Origin: Olsenella urininfantis
GTDB taxonomy: Bacteria; Actinomycetota; Coriobacteriia; Coriobacteriales; Atopobiaceae
Direction: 5' to 3'
Assembly (NCBI RefSeq): GCF_900155635.1
Contig: NZ_LT732540.1
Coordinates: forward strand, 1,039,994 to 1,103,993
Length of the DNA stretch: 64,000 nt
The position numbers and the translations under genes were made by a program. Numbering within the stretch: the stretch's first letter is position 1; each line of letters opens with the position of its first letter. Positions 36,510 to 44,299 of the stretch are shown here, piece after piece. The notes under the pieces were generated by a model, which saw only the letters and a list, made by a program, of their open reading frames with translations, was not told where the DNA came from and did not search any database.

Positions 36510-36851
36510 CTAGGCCACCGCGTCCTCTGCGGCGGGGGCGAACTCGGAGTCCGTCTGGTGGTACTTGCCGATCTTGTGCTCGGTGGTCATCACGTCTCCG
36601 CCGGGACGGTAGGAGATCTTCACGTAGCTGGCGCTCTCGGCGCAGCCCGCCTTGGCACCGGCCTCGATGCAGCGCTTCACGAGCTCCATGCAGGCATCGA
36701 AGTCGCCCTCGATGGCCGTCTCGAAGGGACCGACGTAGTAGTCGAGGCCCGAGGCGTCGATCACGGCGATGACCTCGTCCACGATGCGGCAGACCTCTTC
36801 GTCTGAGCCCGCGTTCATGGGCAGGTATTGCAGGGCAACGGAACAGTTCAT
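36510..36851 (-). CDS. Thiamine-binding protein (YkoF/MTH1187 family)
   Basis: A 113-residue cytosolic protein of the Thiamine_BP family (formerly DUF77). The beta-alpha-beta opening VALQYLPMNAGSDEEVCRIVDEVIAVIDASG and GPFETAIEGDFDACMELV are family features. YkoF of Bacillus binds thiamine and is encoded with an HMP/thiamine transporter, matching this context. It is the first gene after the TPP riboswitch; GAGGGGAG precedes the ATG at 36851 immediately after a GC-rich hairpin. Confidence 0.88.
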   Translation of the reverse strand: MNCSVALQYLPMNAGSDEEVCRIVDEVIAVIDASGLDYYVGPFETAIEGDFDACMELVKRCIEAGAKAGCAESASYVKISYRPGGDVMTTEHKIGKYHQTDSEFAPAAEDAVA

Positions 36852-36865
36852 AGGCACTCCCCTCT

Positions 36866-36889
36866 GCGGGCCGACGTGCGGCGGCCCGC
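36866..36889 (-). terminator. Hairpin between TPP aptamer and first gene
   Basis: GCGGGCCG (36866-36873) pairs with CGGCCCGC (36882-36889) over an eight-base loop. It lies between the aptamer and the ribosome site GAGGGGAG, where a riboswitch expression platform would be. It has no T tract, so it might act by termination with help from another factor or by changing access to the ribosome site. Confidence 0.45.
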
Positions 36890-36922
36890 CTTGATCGGGA
36901 CCCGCGCGCATGCGTGTGCCTT

Positions 36923-37012
36923 GGTCCCTACGCTGGCATTACCCAGATCAGGTATGCGGGTCAGGGCCGCCCTGGGCCCAATCTCAGCCGGCGTGCGCCA
37001 GCTCCCCCTGTT
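36923..37012 (-). promoter_or_regulatory. TPP riboswitch (THI element)
   Basis: On the minus strand the conserved aptamer parts occur in order: a GGGG-rich P1 strand (about 37002-37007), GCTGAGA (36982-36988), then ACCTGATCTGGGTAATGCCA and GCGTAGGGA ending at about 36925. These are the hallmark TPP-binding sequences. It sits 70 bases upstream of the thiamine-binding protein and transporter genes, which it should switch off when thiamine pyrophosphate is plentiful. Confidence 0.95.
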
Positions 37013-37021
37013 ACGAGGGAC

Positions 37022-37050
37022 ATTGTAGCGCTTGGAGGTGCATGTGGACA
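37022..37050 (-). promoter_or_regulatory. Candidate promoter upstream of the TPP riboswitch
   Basis: A good -10 box, TACAAT (37022-37027 on the minus strand), lies just before the aptamer. The -35 is poor (TGTCCA at 37045-37050, 17 bases away). Transcription would start near 37015, consistent with the riboswitch start. Confidence 0.5.
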
Positions 37051-37149
37051 GACACTGGACCCGAGTGGGGTGCCAGGGGCAGATGAACTTATGGCATCGC
37101 GTAATGTCGCGGCTTTAACGGGTACCTCAGTACGGACCTGGCCATACCG

Positions 37150-37747
37150 CTACCCCCTCGGCATCCCATAGAGTGACGTCCCCTTGGGCACGTCCCGCCC
37201 AGCGCACAGCTCGTCCACCCTCGCTTTTAGAGCGCGCGCATCTCTCACAGCCCCTTCGGAGAGCGCATCCTCAAGCACCAACGCGACCAGGCTCAGGTCC
37301 TCCCCATCACGAGCGAGGTCACAGACCGTGCGGGCGGCCGTCGTGCCGGGAAGCCCCTCTACGAGCCTGACATTGCCCACCAGGAGGGGACCGTGCACGA
37401 TTCTCAACCCCTCCCGCGAGACCTGTCTGCGGATGGGCGACGTGAAGGTGAGCGGCTCAGGGTTGAGCTCGCCAAGCCCCAGCAGCCACGCAGCGGTGTT
37501 GTGAGATGCCGCACACGAGCACAAGTCCCTTGACCATGCTGGTGCGGACGGATCAAGCGAGCGCCACGCCACCCATACCGCCTCGTCATGGACCGATGGC
37601 GCGCCCGAGGCACGATAGATTCCACGCGCCACCCTCTCCAGATGCCCGTTGGCAGCAAGGCGCGTGAGCTCCATCCTTCCCACACCGGCACCCAGAGCCT
37701 GGGCGGCAGTCAGGTAGCCTCATGGAAGCAACGGCCTCAAACGCATC
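37150..37747 (-). pseudogene. Frameshifted AbiEi-type antitoxin, no toxin partner
   Basis: The main frame (37683 to 37150, 177 residues from a GTG) carries the AbiEi antitoxin body: HLERVARGIYRA, ASHNTAAWLLGLGE and LPGTTAARTVCDLA. Upstream codons in the same frame still read YLTAAQALGAGVG, the family's N-terminal winged helix, but then meet a TGA. The missing start of that helix, DAFEAVASMR (37747-37718), is present in another frame, so a frameshift near 37717 has broken the gene. A shortened protein from the GTG might still be made. No AbiEii toxin gene lies next to it. The 5' boundary is uncertain. Confidence 0.72.
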
Positions 37748-37947
37748 CCTGCACCCCCCGCTGAACCGCGGAGATGCCCTCCTGAACCAGGGACACAACT
37801 TGGCCAGCGCGAACCTACCTCTCAAGCTCTTCGAATGCCTCCGAACTCATGACAATCATGTGCCACCTCGCCTTTGATGCCGCATCTTCTCGCCCTCCCG
37901 TTGCGCTAGCCTGTTCCCAGGCGCGCAACCACAAAGGAGAGGCCGCA

Positions 37948-39153
37948 ATGAACGACTTCAGCTTCCAGTCCCCCACCCGCTTCGTCTTTGGCCGCGGCTT
38001 CTGCGACCGCTGCGGAGATGAGCTCGCAACTCTCGGCGCCAAGCGCGTCCTCCTCGTCTTTGGCGGCGGCTCCGTAAGGCACGCGGGCACGCTCGCTCGC
38101 GTGGAGGCCTCCCTTGCCGCCGCTGGCATCGAGTGCGTCGAGCTGGGCGGCGTGCGCCCCAACCCCGAGCTCGGCCTGGTGCGCAAGGGCGTCTCGCTCG
38201 CCCGCGAGAGGGACGTGGACCTCGTCCTGGCCGTCGGCGGAGGCTCCGTCATCGACTGCGCCAAGGCCATCGCCTTCGGCGTCCCCTACGAGGGCGACGT
38301 GTGGGACTTCTTCTCGGGCAAGGCCAGCATCACCAGCTGCCTGCCCATCGCCTCCGTGCTCACCATCCCCGCCGCCGGATCCGAGGCCAGCGCATCCTGC
38401 GTCATCAGCAACGACGCCCTTAGCCTCAAGCGGGGCTGCGCCGGCGAGGTCTTCCGCCCCAAGCTGGCCATCATGGACCCCGAGCTCACCTTCACCCTGC
38501 CCGCCTACCAGACCGCGGCCGGCGCCACCGACATCATCTGCCACATCTGCGAGCGCTTCTTCAGCTCTGCCGGCCCCGTCCCCGTGACGGACTCCATCTC
38601 CTGCGCGCTCATCCGCACGGTGATGGACGCAGCGTCCGCAGCCCTCGAGAATCCCGATGACTACGACGCACGCGCCAACATCATGTGGGCAGGCACCCTG
38701 GCGCACAACGACCTCTGCAGCTGCGGTCGCAGCGCCAGCTATGGCAAGCGGGCGGGCGGCTGGGAGAGCCACGGCCTGGAACACGAGATATCTGCCCACC
38801 ATCCCCAGGTGGCCCATGGCGCGGGCCTGGCCGTGATCCTTCCCGCCTGGATGCGCCACGTCTGGCGCTCCGACGTGGAGCGCTTCCTCTCCTTCGCCGA
38901 GGGCGTCTTTGGCCTCGCGCCTGCGGACGAGACGAACGAGGAGGCCGAGCGCTGCGTCGAGCGTGCCATAGACTGCCTGCAGGCCTTCCTCGTGGGAATG
39001 GGCATGCCAGCCACCCTGACCGACCTGGGCCTCTCGCCCGCCGACGTGGACGCGTGGATAGAGACCCTCTCGCAGAACAAGGGAGAGAGCTTTGGGGAGC
39101 TGCAGACGCTCACCATGGACGACGCCCGCGCCATCTACCTCTCCGCGTTCTAG
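37948..39153 (+). CDS. Iron-containing alcohol dehydrogenase (YqhD/BdhA-like)
   Basis: A 401-residue NAD(P)-dependent dehydrogenase of the iron-type family, closest in pattern to butanol dehydrogenase/YqhD. It opens FSFQSPTRFVFGRGF; the cofactor loop VGGGSVIDCAKAIAFG is near residue 95, and metal ligands are likely in GATDIICHICERFF (about 195) and in the SHGLEHEISAHHPQVAHG segment (about 270-288). It probably reduces aldehydes to alcohols during fermentation. ATG 37948 is chosen for AAAGGAGA nine bases upstream; an earlier in-frame ATG at 37849 lacks one. Confidence 0.93.
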   Translation: MNDFSFQSPTRFVFGRGFCDRCGDELATLGAKRVLLVFGGGSVRHAGTLARVEASLAAAGIECVELGGVRPNPELGLVRKGVSLARERDVDLVLAVGGGSVIDCAKAIAFGVPYEGDVWDFFSGKASITSCLPIASVLTIPAAGSEASASCVISNDALSLKRGCAGEVFRPKLAIMDPELTFTLPAYQTAAGATDIICHICERFFSSAGPVPVTDSISCALIRTVMDAASAALENPDDYDARANIMWAGTLAHNDLCSCGRSASYGKRAGGWESHGLEHEISAHHPQVAHGAGLAVILPAWMRHVWRSDVERFLSFAEGVFGLAPADETNEEAERCVERAIDCLQAFLVGMGMPATLTDLGLSPADVDAWIETLSQNKGESFGELQTLTMDDARAIYLSAF

Positions 39154-39456
39154 GGACCCCGGCACTGTCCTCGCGCTCCGCCCATACTGCGGCCCTGCTC
39201 TGCATGTAACGTTGTTACCGTAGAGCAGGGCCGCAGTTGCGCAGGTAGATCAAAGGCGCTCTACAGACAGAGTCGTTGCTGTAGGGCTGGCGCCCGAGAA
39301 AGGCACCTCGTTGGTTCTTTTCTCGAAGCCCGTCATGTCGTCCTCCGCCGGCTCAGGCCACTCGTTGCCTGGCTGCGGCAGCACGCCCCTGTCGGGAGTC
39401 GCGGCCACGACATAAGTTATCCTTGAAGAACTTTCAGAGAGACCTGCGGAGGAGCC
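39154..39456. other. Gene-free stretch between dehydrogenase and methyltransferase
   Basis: About 300 bases without a supported gene. It holds repeat copy A, then a small hairpin (CGAGAAA at 39295-39301 with TTTCTCG at 39319-39325) whose CCGAGAAAGGCACCTCG core recurs with one change at 62766-62782. The remainder up to 39456 should contain the methyltransferase promoter, but I see no clear -35/-10 pair there. Confidence 0.6.
39186..39294 (+). repeat. Twin-hairpin repeat, copy A
   Basis: Hairpin 1: ACTGCGGCCCTGCTCT (39186-39201) pairs perfectly with AGAGCAGGGCCGCAGT (39222-39237). The linker TTGCGCAGGTAGATCAAAGG (39237-39256) follows, then hairpin 2, GCTCTACAG (39258-39266) with CTGTAGGGC (39279-39287). 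The linker and second hairpin are closely shared with copies at 40061-40150 and 53315-53409. It begins 33 bases after the alcohol dehydrogenase stop, so the first hairpin probably also ends that transcript. Confidence 0.8.
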
Positions 39457-40071
39457 ATGAGAAAGAGGTTCTGGGACTGGTCCGCACCCATCTATGTCTG
39501 GGCCATGCGCGCCGACAAGGGCGGCTACCAGTGGATGTACCACCGCATCGCGGAGGTGGTGCGCGGCCGTCGCGTTCTCGAGCTCGCCTCGGGCCCGGGC
39601 CTCATCGCCCTCAACGTGGCCGAGGCCACGCAGAGCATGGTCGCCACGGACTACTCGGAGGGCATGGTCGCCGAGGCTAGGAGGCAGGCCCACTCGGACA
39701 AGCTGCGCTTCGAGGTGGCCGACGCCACAGACCTTCCCTACGCAGACTCATCCTTCGACGTGGTGATCATCGCCAACGCCCTGCACATCATGCCCGCGCC
39801 CGAAAGGGCCCTCGCAGAGATAGGGCGCGTGCTCACGCCCGGTGGCACCCTGGTGGCACCCAACTTCGTGATGCTCCAGGGGTCCTCGGGGAAAAACCTG
39901 TGGGCCAGGTTCCTCGAGCTGTTGGGCGTACGCTTCGAAAGCGAGTGGGACGCAGACGGCTATCTGGCGTTCCTTGCCAGATGCGGCTGGAAGCCACACT
40001 ACCGCGAGCTTCTCCCCCTGCGCATACCCCTTCTGTACGTTGAGTGCGAGCGCGGCCAGACTCTACAGTGA
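39457..40071 (+). CDS. Class I SAM-dependent methyltransferase
   Basis: A 204-residue methyltransferase of the UbiE/Methyltransf_11 type. The SAM-binding motif I is VLELASGPGLIALNVAEA (about residue 45), motif II DATDLPYADSSFDVVIIANA (about 90-110), and a post-motif helix follows (ALAEIGRVLTPGGTLVAPNF). The substrate is unknown; it could be a small molecule or lipid. GGAGGAG precedes the ATG. Its last codons and stop (TGA 40069-40071) lie inside the first hairpin of repeat copy B. Convergent with the AraC-type regulator. Confidence 0.9.
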   Translation: MRKRFWDWSAPIYVWAMRADKGGYQWMYHRIAEVVRGRRVLELASGPGLIALNVAEATQSMVATDYSEGMVAEARRQAHSDKLRFEVADATDLPYADSSFDVVIIANALHIMPAPERALAEIGRVLTPGGTLVAPNFVMLQGSSGKNLWARFLELLGVRFESEWDADGYLAFLARCGWKPHYRELLPLRIPLLYVECERGQTLQ

Positions 40072-40150
40072 CACCGTTGCCTGTAGGGCGACGTAACATT
40101 TGCGCAGGTAGATTAAGGCTGCCCTACAGAGGGTGGCGTTGCCGTAGAGC
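40061..40150 (+). repeat. Twin-hairpin repeat, copy B, spanning both gene ends
   Basis: Hairpin 1: CTCTACAG (40061-40068) with CTGTAGGG (40081-40088). Linker TTGCGCAGGTAGATTAAGG (40100-40118). Hairpin 2: GCCCTACAG (40121-40129) with CCGTAGAGC (40142-40150). The methyltransferase stop lies in hairpin 1 and the AraC-regulator stop (40124-40126) in hairpin 2, so the element fills the whole convergent space and overlaps both coding ends. It likely terminates both transcripts. Confidence 0.82.
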
Positions 40151-41281
40151 AGATTGCGGGCGGAGTCGCGCCGAGCGATAGGCGCTGGGGGTGACCCCCA
40201 TGCGCGCCTTGAAGGCATCCGTGAAGGCGCCTTGGTTGGAATAGCCCACAAGTCTCGCGATCTCGCGCACGCTGCGGACGTCCTCGCGCAGGAGTCGCGC
40301 CGCCGTGGCCATGCGCCAGGAGCGCACGTGCTCCTGGGGCGTATGCCCATGCACGCGCTTGAATGCCTCGATCAGCTGGCCCTCCCCCACGTGCAGGGCC
40401 TGGGCAAGCGCGCGCGTGGAGAGGTCGCCGGCAACGTTTGACCTCATCAGGCGCTCCACGAGGCTGCAGAGGTCGCGCTCCTTCGACGCCAGGCCCTCCC
40501 AGCCCTCCCGCAGGCGGGCACAGCCATCCACAAGCTGGGTCAGAGCCTCGACGACCTTTGCGCGATAGTACGCCGGTGCGACGGTGGCGCTCGGCCGGGC
40601 GCCAGAGAGCTCCTCCAGCACGCGGGAGAGCTCGGGCAGCTCGTGACTGCCGTCGAGCATTCCCATGGCATCGACCAGCACCGGCACGCCAACCCCCAGA
40701 AGTCGGGCATAGCGGGGAAGGGCGCAGGGCCGAAGGGAGACGGAGCAGGACTTGAAGCGGTGGTCCTCGCAGATCACCTGCTGGTAGCTCTGCCTTCCCC
40801 AACGGTATCCGATGAGCGCGGGGTGGCGCGGCCTCAGGCCGTCCACGAAGTACGAGGGCATGTCGAACTCGTAGGATCCGAAGCCGACCAGCTCTATGGA
40901 GTACCCACGATGGACCGCCCTCTCGCGCATCGAGAGCTCCATGGAGACCAGCACGGCATCCGCGTCCACGATGGTGTACCAGTAGATTCCGTCACCAAAC
41001 TCCGGGTCGATCAGGAAGCTGCGGCCGTACGCCCTGAGGTCGCGCGGAAGCCTCACTCCCTTGCGGTGGGCCTCGTCCACGGGAAGCGCGTGCAGCGTGC
41101 CCAGCATGGACTCGAAGGTCTGGCGGATGGCGTACTCTCCCCTTCCCCCACGCCCAAGCTCAGACGTCACCCAGAAGGGAGCCTTCTCCTCGTCATATGG
41201 CAGACGCTTGTACCACTGCGAGGAAAACTGGCTTTCGGTGAAACGCAGATTGGTTTCGGTGCGATTCCCCATTTTCGGCAC
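40124..41281 (-). CDS. AraC family transcriptional regulator of the transport locus
   Basis: A 385-residue regulator. The N-terminal about 280 residues form a large sensing region; the C-terminal two-helix-turn-helix AraC domain covers about 290-375, with DLSTRALAQALHVGEGQL and VREIARLVGYSNQGAFTDAFK as the two recognition units. The GTG at 41281 has AGGAGG seven bases upstream. It diverges from ecfT by 74 bases and probably activates the ecfT-to-ABC operon when its ligand is bound, as YbtA does for yersiniabactin genes (inference). Its last eight codons and stop lie inside repeat copy B. Confidence 0.9.
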   Translation of the reverse strand: MPKMGNRTETNLRFTESQFSSQWYKRLPYDEEKAPFWVTSELGRGGRGEYAIRQTFESMLGTLHALPVDEAHRKGVRLPRDLRAYGRSFLIDPEFGDGIYWYTIVDADAVLVSMELSMRERAVHRGYSIELVGFGSYEFDMPSYFVDGLRPRHPALIGYRWGRQSYQQVICEDHRFKSCSVSLRPCALPRYARLLGVGVPVLVDAMGMLDGSHELPELSRVLEELSGARPSATVAPAYYRAKVVEALTQLVDGCARLREGWEGLASKERDLCSLVERLMRSNVAGDLSTRALAQALHVGEGQLIEAFKRVHGHTPQEHVRSWRMATAARLLREDVRSVREIARLVGYSNQGAFTDAFKARMGVTPSAYRSARLRPQSALRQRHPL

Positions 41282-41318
41282 GTTCCCCCCTCCTCGAGAT
41301 CGCAGGGCTATCTATTTG

Positions 41319-41337
41319 TTAATTGAGACTAACACAG
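41319..41337 (+). promoter_or_regulatory. Candidate DtxR/IdeR-like operator in the divergent promoter region
   Basis: The 19-mer TTAATTGAGACTAACACAG agrees with the DtxR consensus TTAGGTTAGCCTAACCTAA at 12 of 19 positions. The overlapping inverted repeat TGTTA-N8-TAACA (41317-41334) is symmetric. It lies between the AraC gene and ecfT. Iron control would fit the proposed siderophore role, but the match is only moderate. Confidence 0.35.
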
Positions 41338-41355
41338 AGCCCTGTGGAGGAGCCA

Positions 41356-42108
41356 ATGGCGGCAGGAGGCACTGAGGGGGACATCACGGTAAGGGAGCTG
41401 TGCGCGAGAGGAACGCGCAGCCTCGACCCGCGCGCGCAGCTGCTCGCAGTCACCCTGCTCAACCTCGAGGTGGCGCTTGGCCCGGACCCCTGGCACCAGG
41501 CATCAGCCATGGCACTTGCCGTCGCGGCGACCCTCTTCGCCGGCCGTGGGCGCGCGGCCATCACCTGGGTCCTTCTTTATCTGGGCTTCTATCTGGCCGT
41601 GCGGGCAATAGCACAGCTCGACCTCTTGATGATGGCGGGCCCCGCCTCGACGCTCATCATGTTCCTGCGCGTCATGCCCGTCTTCGTGCTGGCATCGAAT
41701 CTGATCGCAACCACGCGCACGGGCGAGCTGGCGCAGGTTCTGCAGTCGCTTGGGGCGCCGCCCCGCCTCATCGTGGCCCTCTGCGTGGCCCTGCGCTTTC
41801 CGCCCACGTTGGCGCACGAGTCCCGCTCCATCGCGGAGGCCATGCGCATCCGCGGCATCCTGGGCACCCCCGCCAGCGTCCTGGGCCATCCCGTGCGCAG
41901 CGTCGAGCGCTTCATGGTCCCCCTGATCGGGCGAGTGGGAACCATCGCCGACGAGCTGGGAAACGCCGTGGTGGCACGCGGCGGCGAGACGAGCGAGCGG
42001 CGCAGCTCCCTCTTCCTCCTGCAATGGCGGGGCGCTGATGCCCTTCTCTGCGTGGCCCTCCTGCTCCTGGTCGCACACTCCGTCCTCGCGCAGGGCAGTA
42101 TGTCATGA
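41356..42108 (+). CDS. ecfT: Energy-coupling factor transmembrane protein EcfT
   Basis: A 250-residue membrane protein (CbiQ family) with four to six helices. ECF coupling motifs with Ala-Arg-Gly character are visible: SIAEAMRIRGI (about residue 165) and GNAVVARGGETSERRS (about 205), which contact the ATPases. Start 41356 has GGAGGAG upstream. It overlaps the double ATPase gene by four bases (ATGA). Together with the ATPase and the MptD-like protein it forms a complete ECF-type importer dedicated to this locus. Confidence 0.88.
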   Translation: MAAGGTEGDITVRELCARGTRSLDPRAQLLAVTLLNLEVALGPDPWHQASAMALAVAATLFAGRGRAAITWVLLYLGFYLAVRAIAQLDLLMMAGPASTLIMFLRVMPVFVLASNLIATTRTGELAQVLQSLGAPPRLIVALCVALRFPPTLAHESRSIAEAMRIRGILGTPASVLGHPVRSVERFMVPLIGRVGTIADELGNAVVARGGETSERRSSLFLLQWRGADALLCVALLLLVAHSVLAQGSMS

Positions 42109-43661
42109 GCGCCGCCGCGGCCAGCGTAGAGCTGGAGCGCTTCAGCTTCCGCTACCAGGGAGCGGAAGCTCCGGCGCTCAGGGACGTCAGCCTTCGCTTC
42201 AGTCCCGGCGAGTGCGTGGTGCTCTGCGGGCGCTCGGGCTGCGGGAAGACCACCCTCACCCGTGCCGTCAACGGGCTCATCCCCCTTGCCTACCGCGGCG
42301 AGAGGAGCGGCCAGGTGCGCATAGGGGGCAAGCCCCTTGAGGAGCACAGCTCGAGCGAACTGGCGGCGCGTGTGGGGTCGGTCTTCCAGAACCCTCGCAG
42401 CCAGTTCGTCAACTCGGAGGTGGTGGCAGAGCTTGCCTTTGCCTGCGAGAACCAGGGCACGAGCAGGGACGAGATGGTATCCCGCATTCATGACGCAGCA
42501 TCCGACCTGGGAATATGCCCGCTGCTCGGCCGCAGGGCACAGGAGCTCTCCGGCGGGCAGAGACAGCTGGTCATGCTGGCGGCGGCCCACGTCGCGCAGG
42601 CTGACGTCTACGTGCTCGACGAGCCCACCGCAGCGCTGGACATCCCCTCGATGCGCCTGCTGGCGCGTGCGCTGGCCCGGCTCAAGGCGGCCGGCAAGAC
42701 CCTGATCGTCTCGGAGCATCGCCTGTGGTGGCTGAGAGGGCTTGCGGACCGCGTCATCCGCATGGAGGACGGGCTCGTCGCCGGTAGCTGGGGCGCGGAC
42801 GAGTTCGCCCGCATTCCCCGCGAGACGCGCGCCTGCTGGGGGCTCAGGGCCTTTGGCGAGGACGACCTAACGGCGCAGCTGCGACAGCGCGGGTGGAGGA
42901 CGCCCGAGGCGTCACCGTCCCCGCGCGAGGATGGAGGGCTCGAGGCCAGGGGGCTGGCCCTGCGCTTCCAGGGCGGCGCACAGGTCCTGGCAGACGTGGG
43001 CCTCCAGATGGGGCGCGGGCACATCCTGGGAATCGTGGGCAGGAACGGCTCGGGCAAGACCACGCTCGCGCGCTGCCTCTGCGGGCTCGAGCGCGAGCAG
43101 GAGGGCCAGGTGCTGCTGGACGGCCGGCCCCTCTCCCCGCGCATGCGCCTCGGCAGGAGCTACCTGGTGATGCAGGAGCCCGGCTACCAGCTCTTCGAGG
43201 ACAGCGTCATGGCCGAGCTCGTCCAGGCGCGGATGCAGGGACAGGCGCTTGCGGGCGGACACGCACCCAACGAAGCGGACGACGACGTGCAGCGGCTGAT
43301 GGGGGCGCTGGGCATCGGCCCGCTCGCCAAGCGCCATCCCCTCTCGCTCTCAGGCGGGCAGCGGCAGCGCGTCTCCGTGGCCGCAGGCATGCTCTTCTCC
43401 AGCGAGGCCATGGTGCTGGACGAGCCCACCAGCGGCCTCGACGCGGACGGCATGCGGCGTATGGCAAGCCAGCTGGAGATGATTCGCGCCTCAGGCAAGA
43501 GCGTGGCGGTCATCTCGCATGACCTGGAGTTCCTCTCGCTCGTCTGCGATGAGGTGGTCCGTATGTCCGCGGGACGCGCGGGGCCGCCCCTTGCCGTCTG
43601 TTCCTCCACCCTTCCCCAGCTCAGGGAAGCACTTGGGTTTCAGTCTCACGAGAGTCTATAG
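42105..43661 (+). CDS. ecfA: Double-domain ECF-type ABC ATPase
   Basis: A 518-residue protein with two ATPase domains fused. Domain 1: Walker A GRSGCGKTTLTRAV, signature LSGGQRQLVMLAAAH, Walker B VYVLDEPTAALD. Domain 2: Walker A GRNGSGKTTLARCL, signature LSGGQRQRVSVAAG, Walker B MVLDEPTSGLD. Both sites look catalytically complete. Fused EcfA pairs of this kind power group-specific ECF importers. It is translationally coupled to ecfT and is followed 12 bases later by the S component gene. Confidence 0.92.
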   Translation: MSAAAASVELERFSFRYQGAEAPALRDVSLRFSPGECVVLCGRSGCGKTTLTRAVNGLIPLAYRGERSGQVRIGGKPLEEHSSSELAARVGSVFQNPRSQFVNSEVVAELAFACENQGTSRDEMVSRIHDAASDLGICPLLGRRAQELSGGQRQLVMLAAAHVAQADVYVLDEPTAALDIPSMRLLARALARLKAAGKTLIVSEHRLWWLRGLADRVIRMEDGLVAGSWGADEFARIPRETRACWGLRAFGEDDLTAQLRQRGWRTPEASPSPREDGGLEARGLALRFQGGAQVLADVGLQMGRGHILGIVGRNGSGKTTLARCLCGLEREQEGQVLLDGRPLSPRMRLGRSYLVMQEPGYQLFEDSVMAELVQARMQGQALAGGHAPNEADDDVQRLMGALGIGPLAKRHPLSLSGGQRQRVSVAAGMLFSSEAMVLDEPTSGLDADGMRRMASQLEMIRASGKSVAVISHDLEFLSLVCDEVVRMSAGRAGPPLAVCSSTLPQLREALGFQSHESL

Positions 43662-43673
43662 AAAGGAACGAAC

Positions 43674-44297
43674 ATGTCTCGTAACACGATAGGGTCTCAG
43701 GCGCAGGGCTCTGGCTCCCTCACCGCCAAGGACTTCGTCTTCTGCGCCCTCTTTGGCATGCTGGTCTTTGCGATAACCCTGGTTTTCGCAGGCATCTGCA
43801 GCCTCAGCTACCAGACCTCCTGGCTCGCTCACGCCCTCTCGTCGCTCGTCGCCGGCATGGCCTGGATCTACCTCATGCACAAGGTCCCCAAGCGCGGTGC
43901 GTTGCTCGTCATGGGCGTGGTCACGGCCATCGCCGGATACTTCATGGGCATGCTCTGGACGGGCCCTGCCGGCATCCTGGTGGGCTCTGCGGTGGCGGAG
44001 CTGGTGGCCGGTGCCCCAGAGAGTCGCACCAACGTCAGGCGAGCCCTCTCCTTCTCGGCCTTCATGACCATCTTCTGGCTGGGGCACATCTCGCTTGTCT
44101 ATCTCATCGGCGCCGATGCCTACATTGACCAGTGCGTCAAGTTGGGCGTCACGATGGAGTTCGCGAGCGGCCTGGTCGCCGTCATGTTCACCCCCTGGAT
44201 GGTGGGCATCGGCGTGGCGACGGCGGCCTGCGCGTACGTGGGCGCGCTCATTGGCCTGCGCGTGTTCAAGAAGCATTTCGAGAAGATGGGGGTATAG
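43674..44297 (+). CDS. MptD/Trep_Strep family ECF transporter S component
   Basis: A 207-residue membrane protein with about six helices. I recognise it as the Trep_Strep (MptD) family, which NCBI describes as putative ECF substrate-binding subunits. LTAKDFVFCALFGMLVFAITLVFAGI opens the first helix, and GYFMGMLWTGPAGILVGSAVAELVAG is a conserved central stretch. It lies between the ECF ATPase and two half-ABC transporters, spaced for cotranscription (AAGGAAC before the ATG). Its ligand is unknown. Confidence 0.82.
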   Translation: MSRNTIGSQAQGSGSLTAKDFVFCALFGMLVFAITLVFAGICSLSYQTSWLAHALSSLVAGMAWIYLMHKVPKRGALLVMGVVTAIAGYFMGMLWTGPAGILVGSAVAELVAGAPESRTNVRRALSFSAFMTIFWLGHISLVYLIGADAYIDQCVKLGVTMEFASGLVAVMFTPWMVGIGVATAACAYVGALIGLRVFKKHFEKMGV

Positions 44298-44299
44298 GG

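Noticed and set aside
39250..39693. Minus-strand frame over repeat A and the methyltransferase start
   Set aside because: Reads through hairpins and antisense of a conserved gene; no ribosome site.
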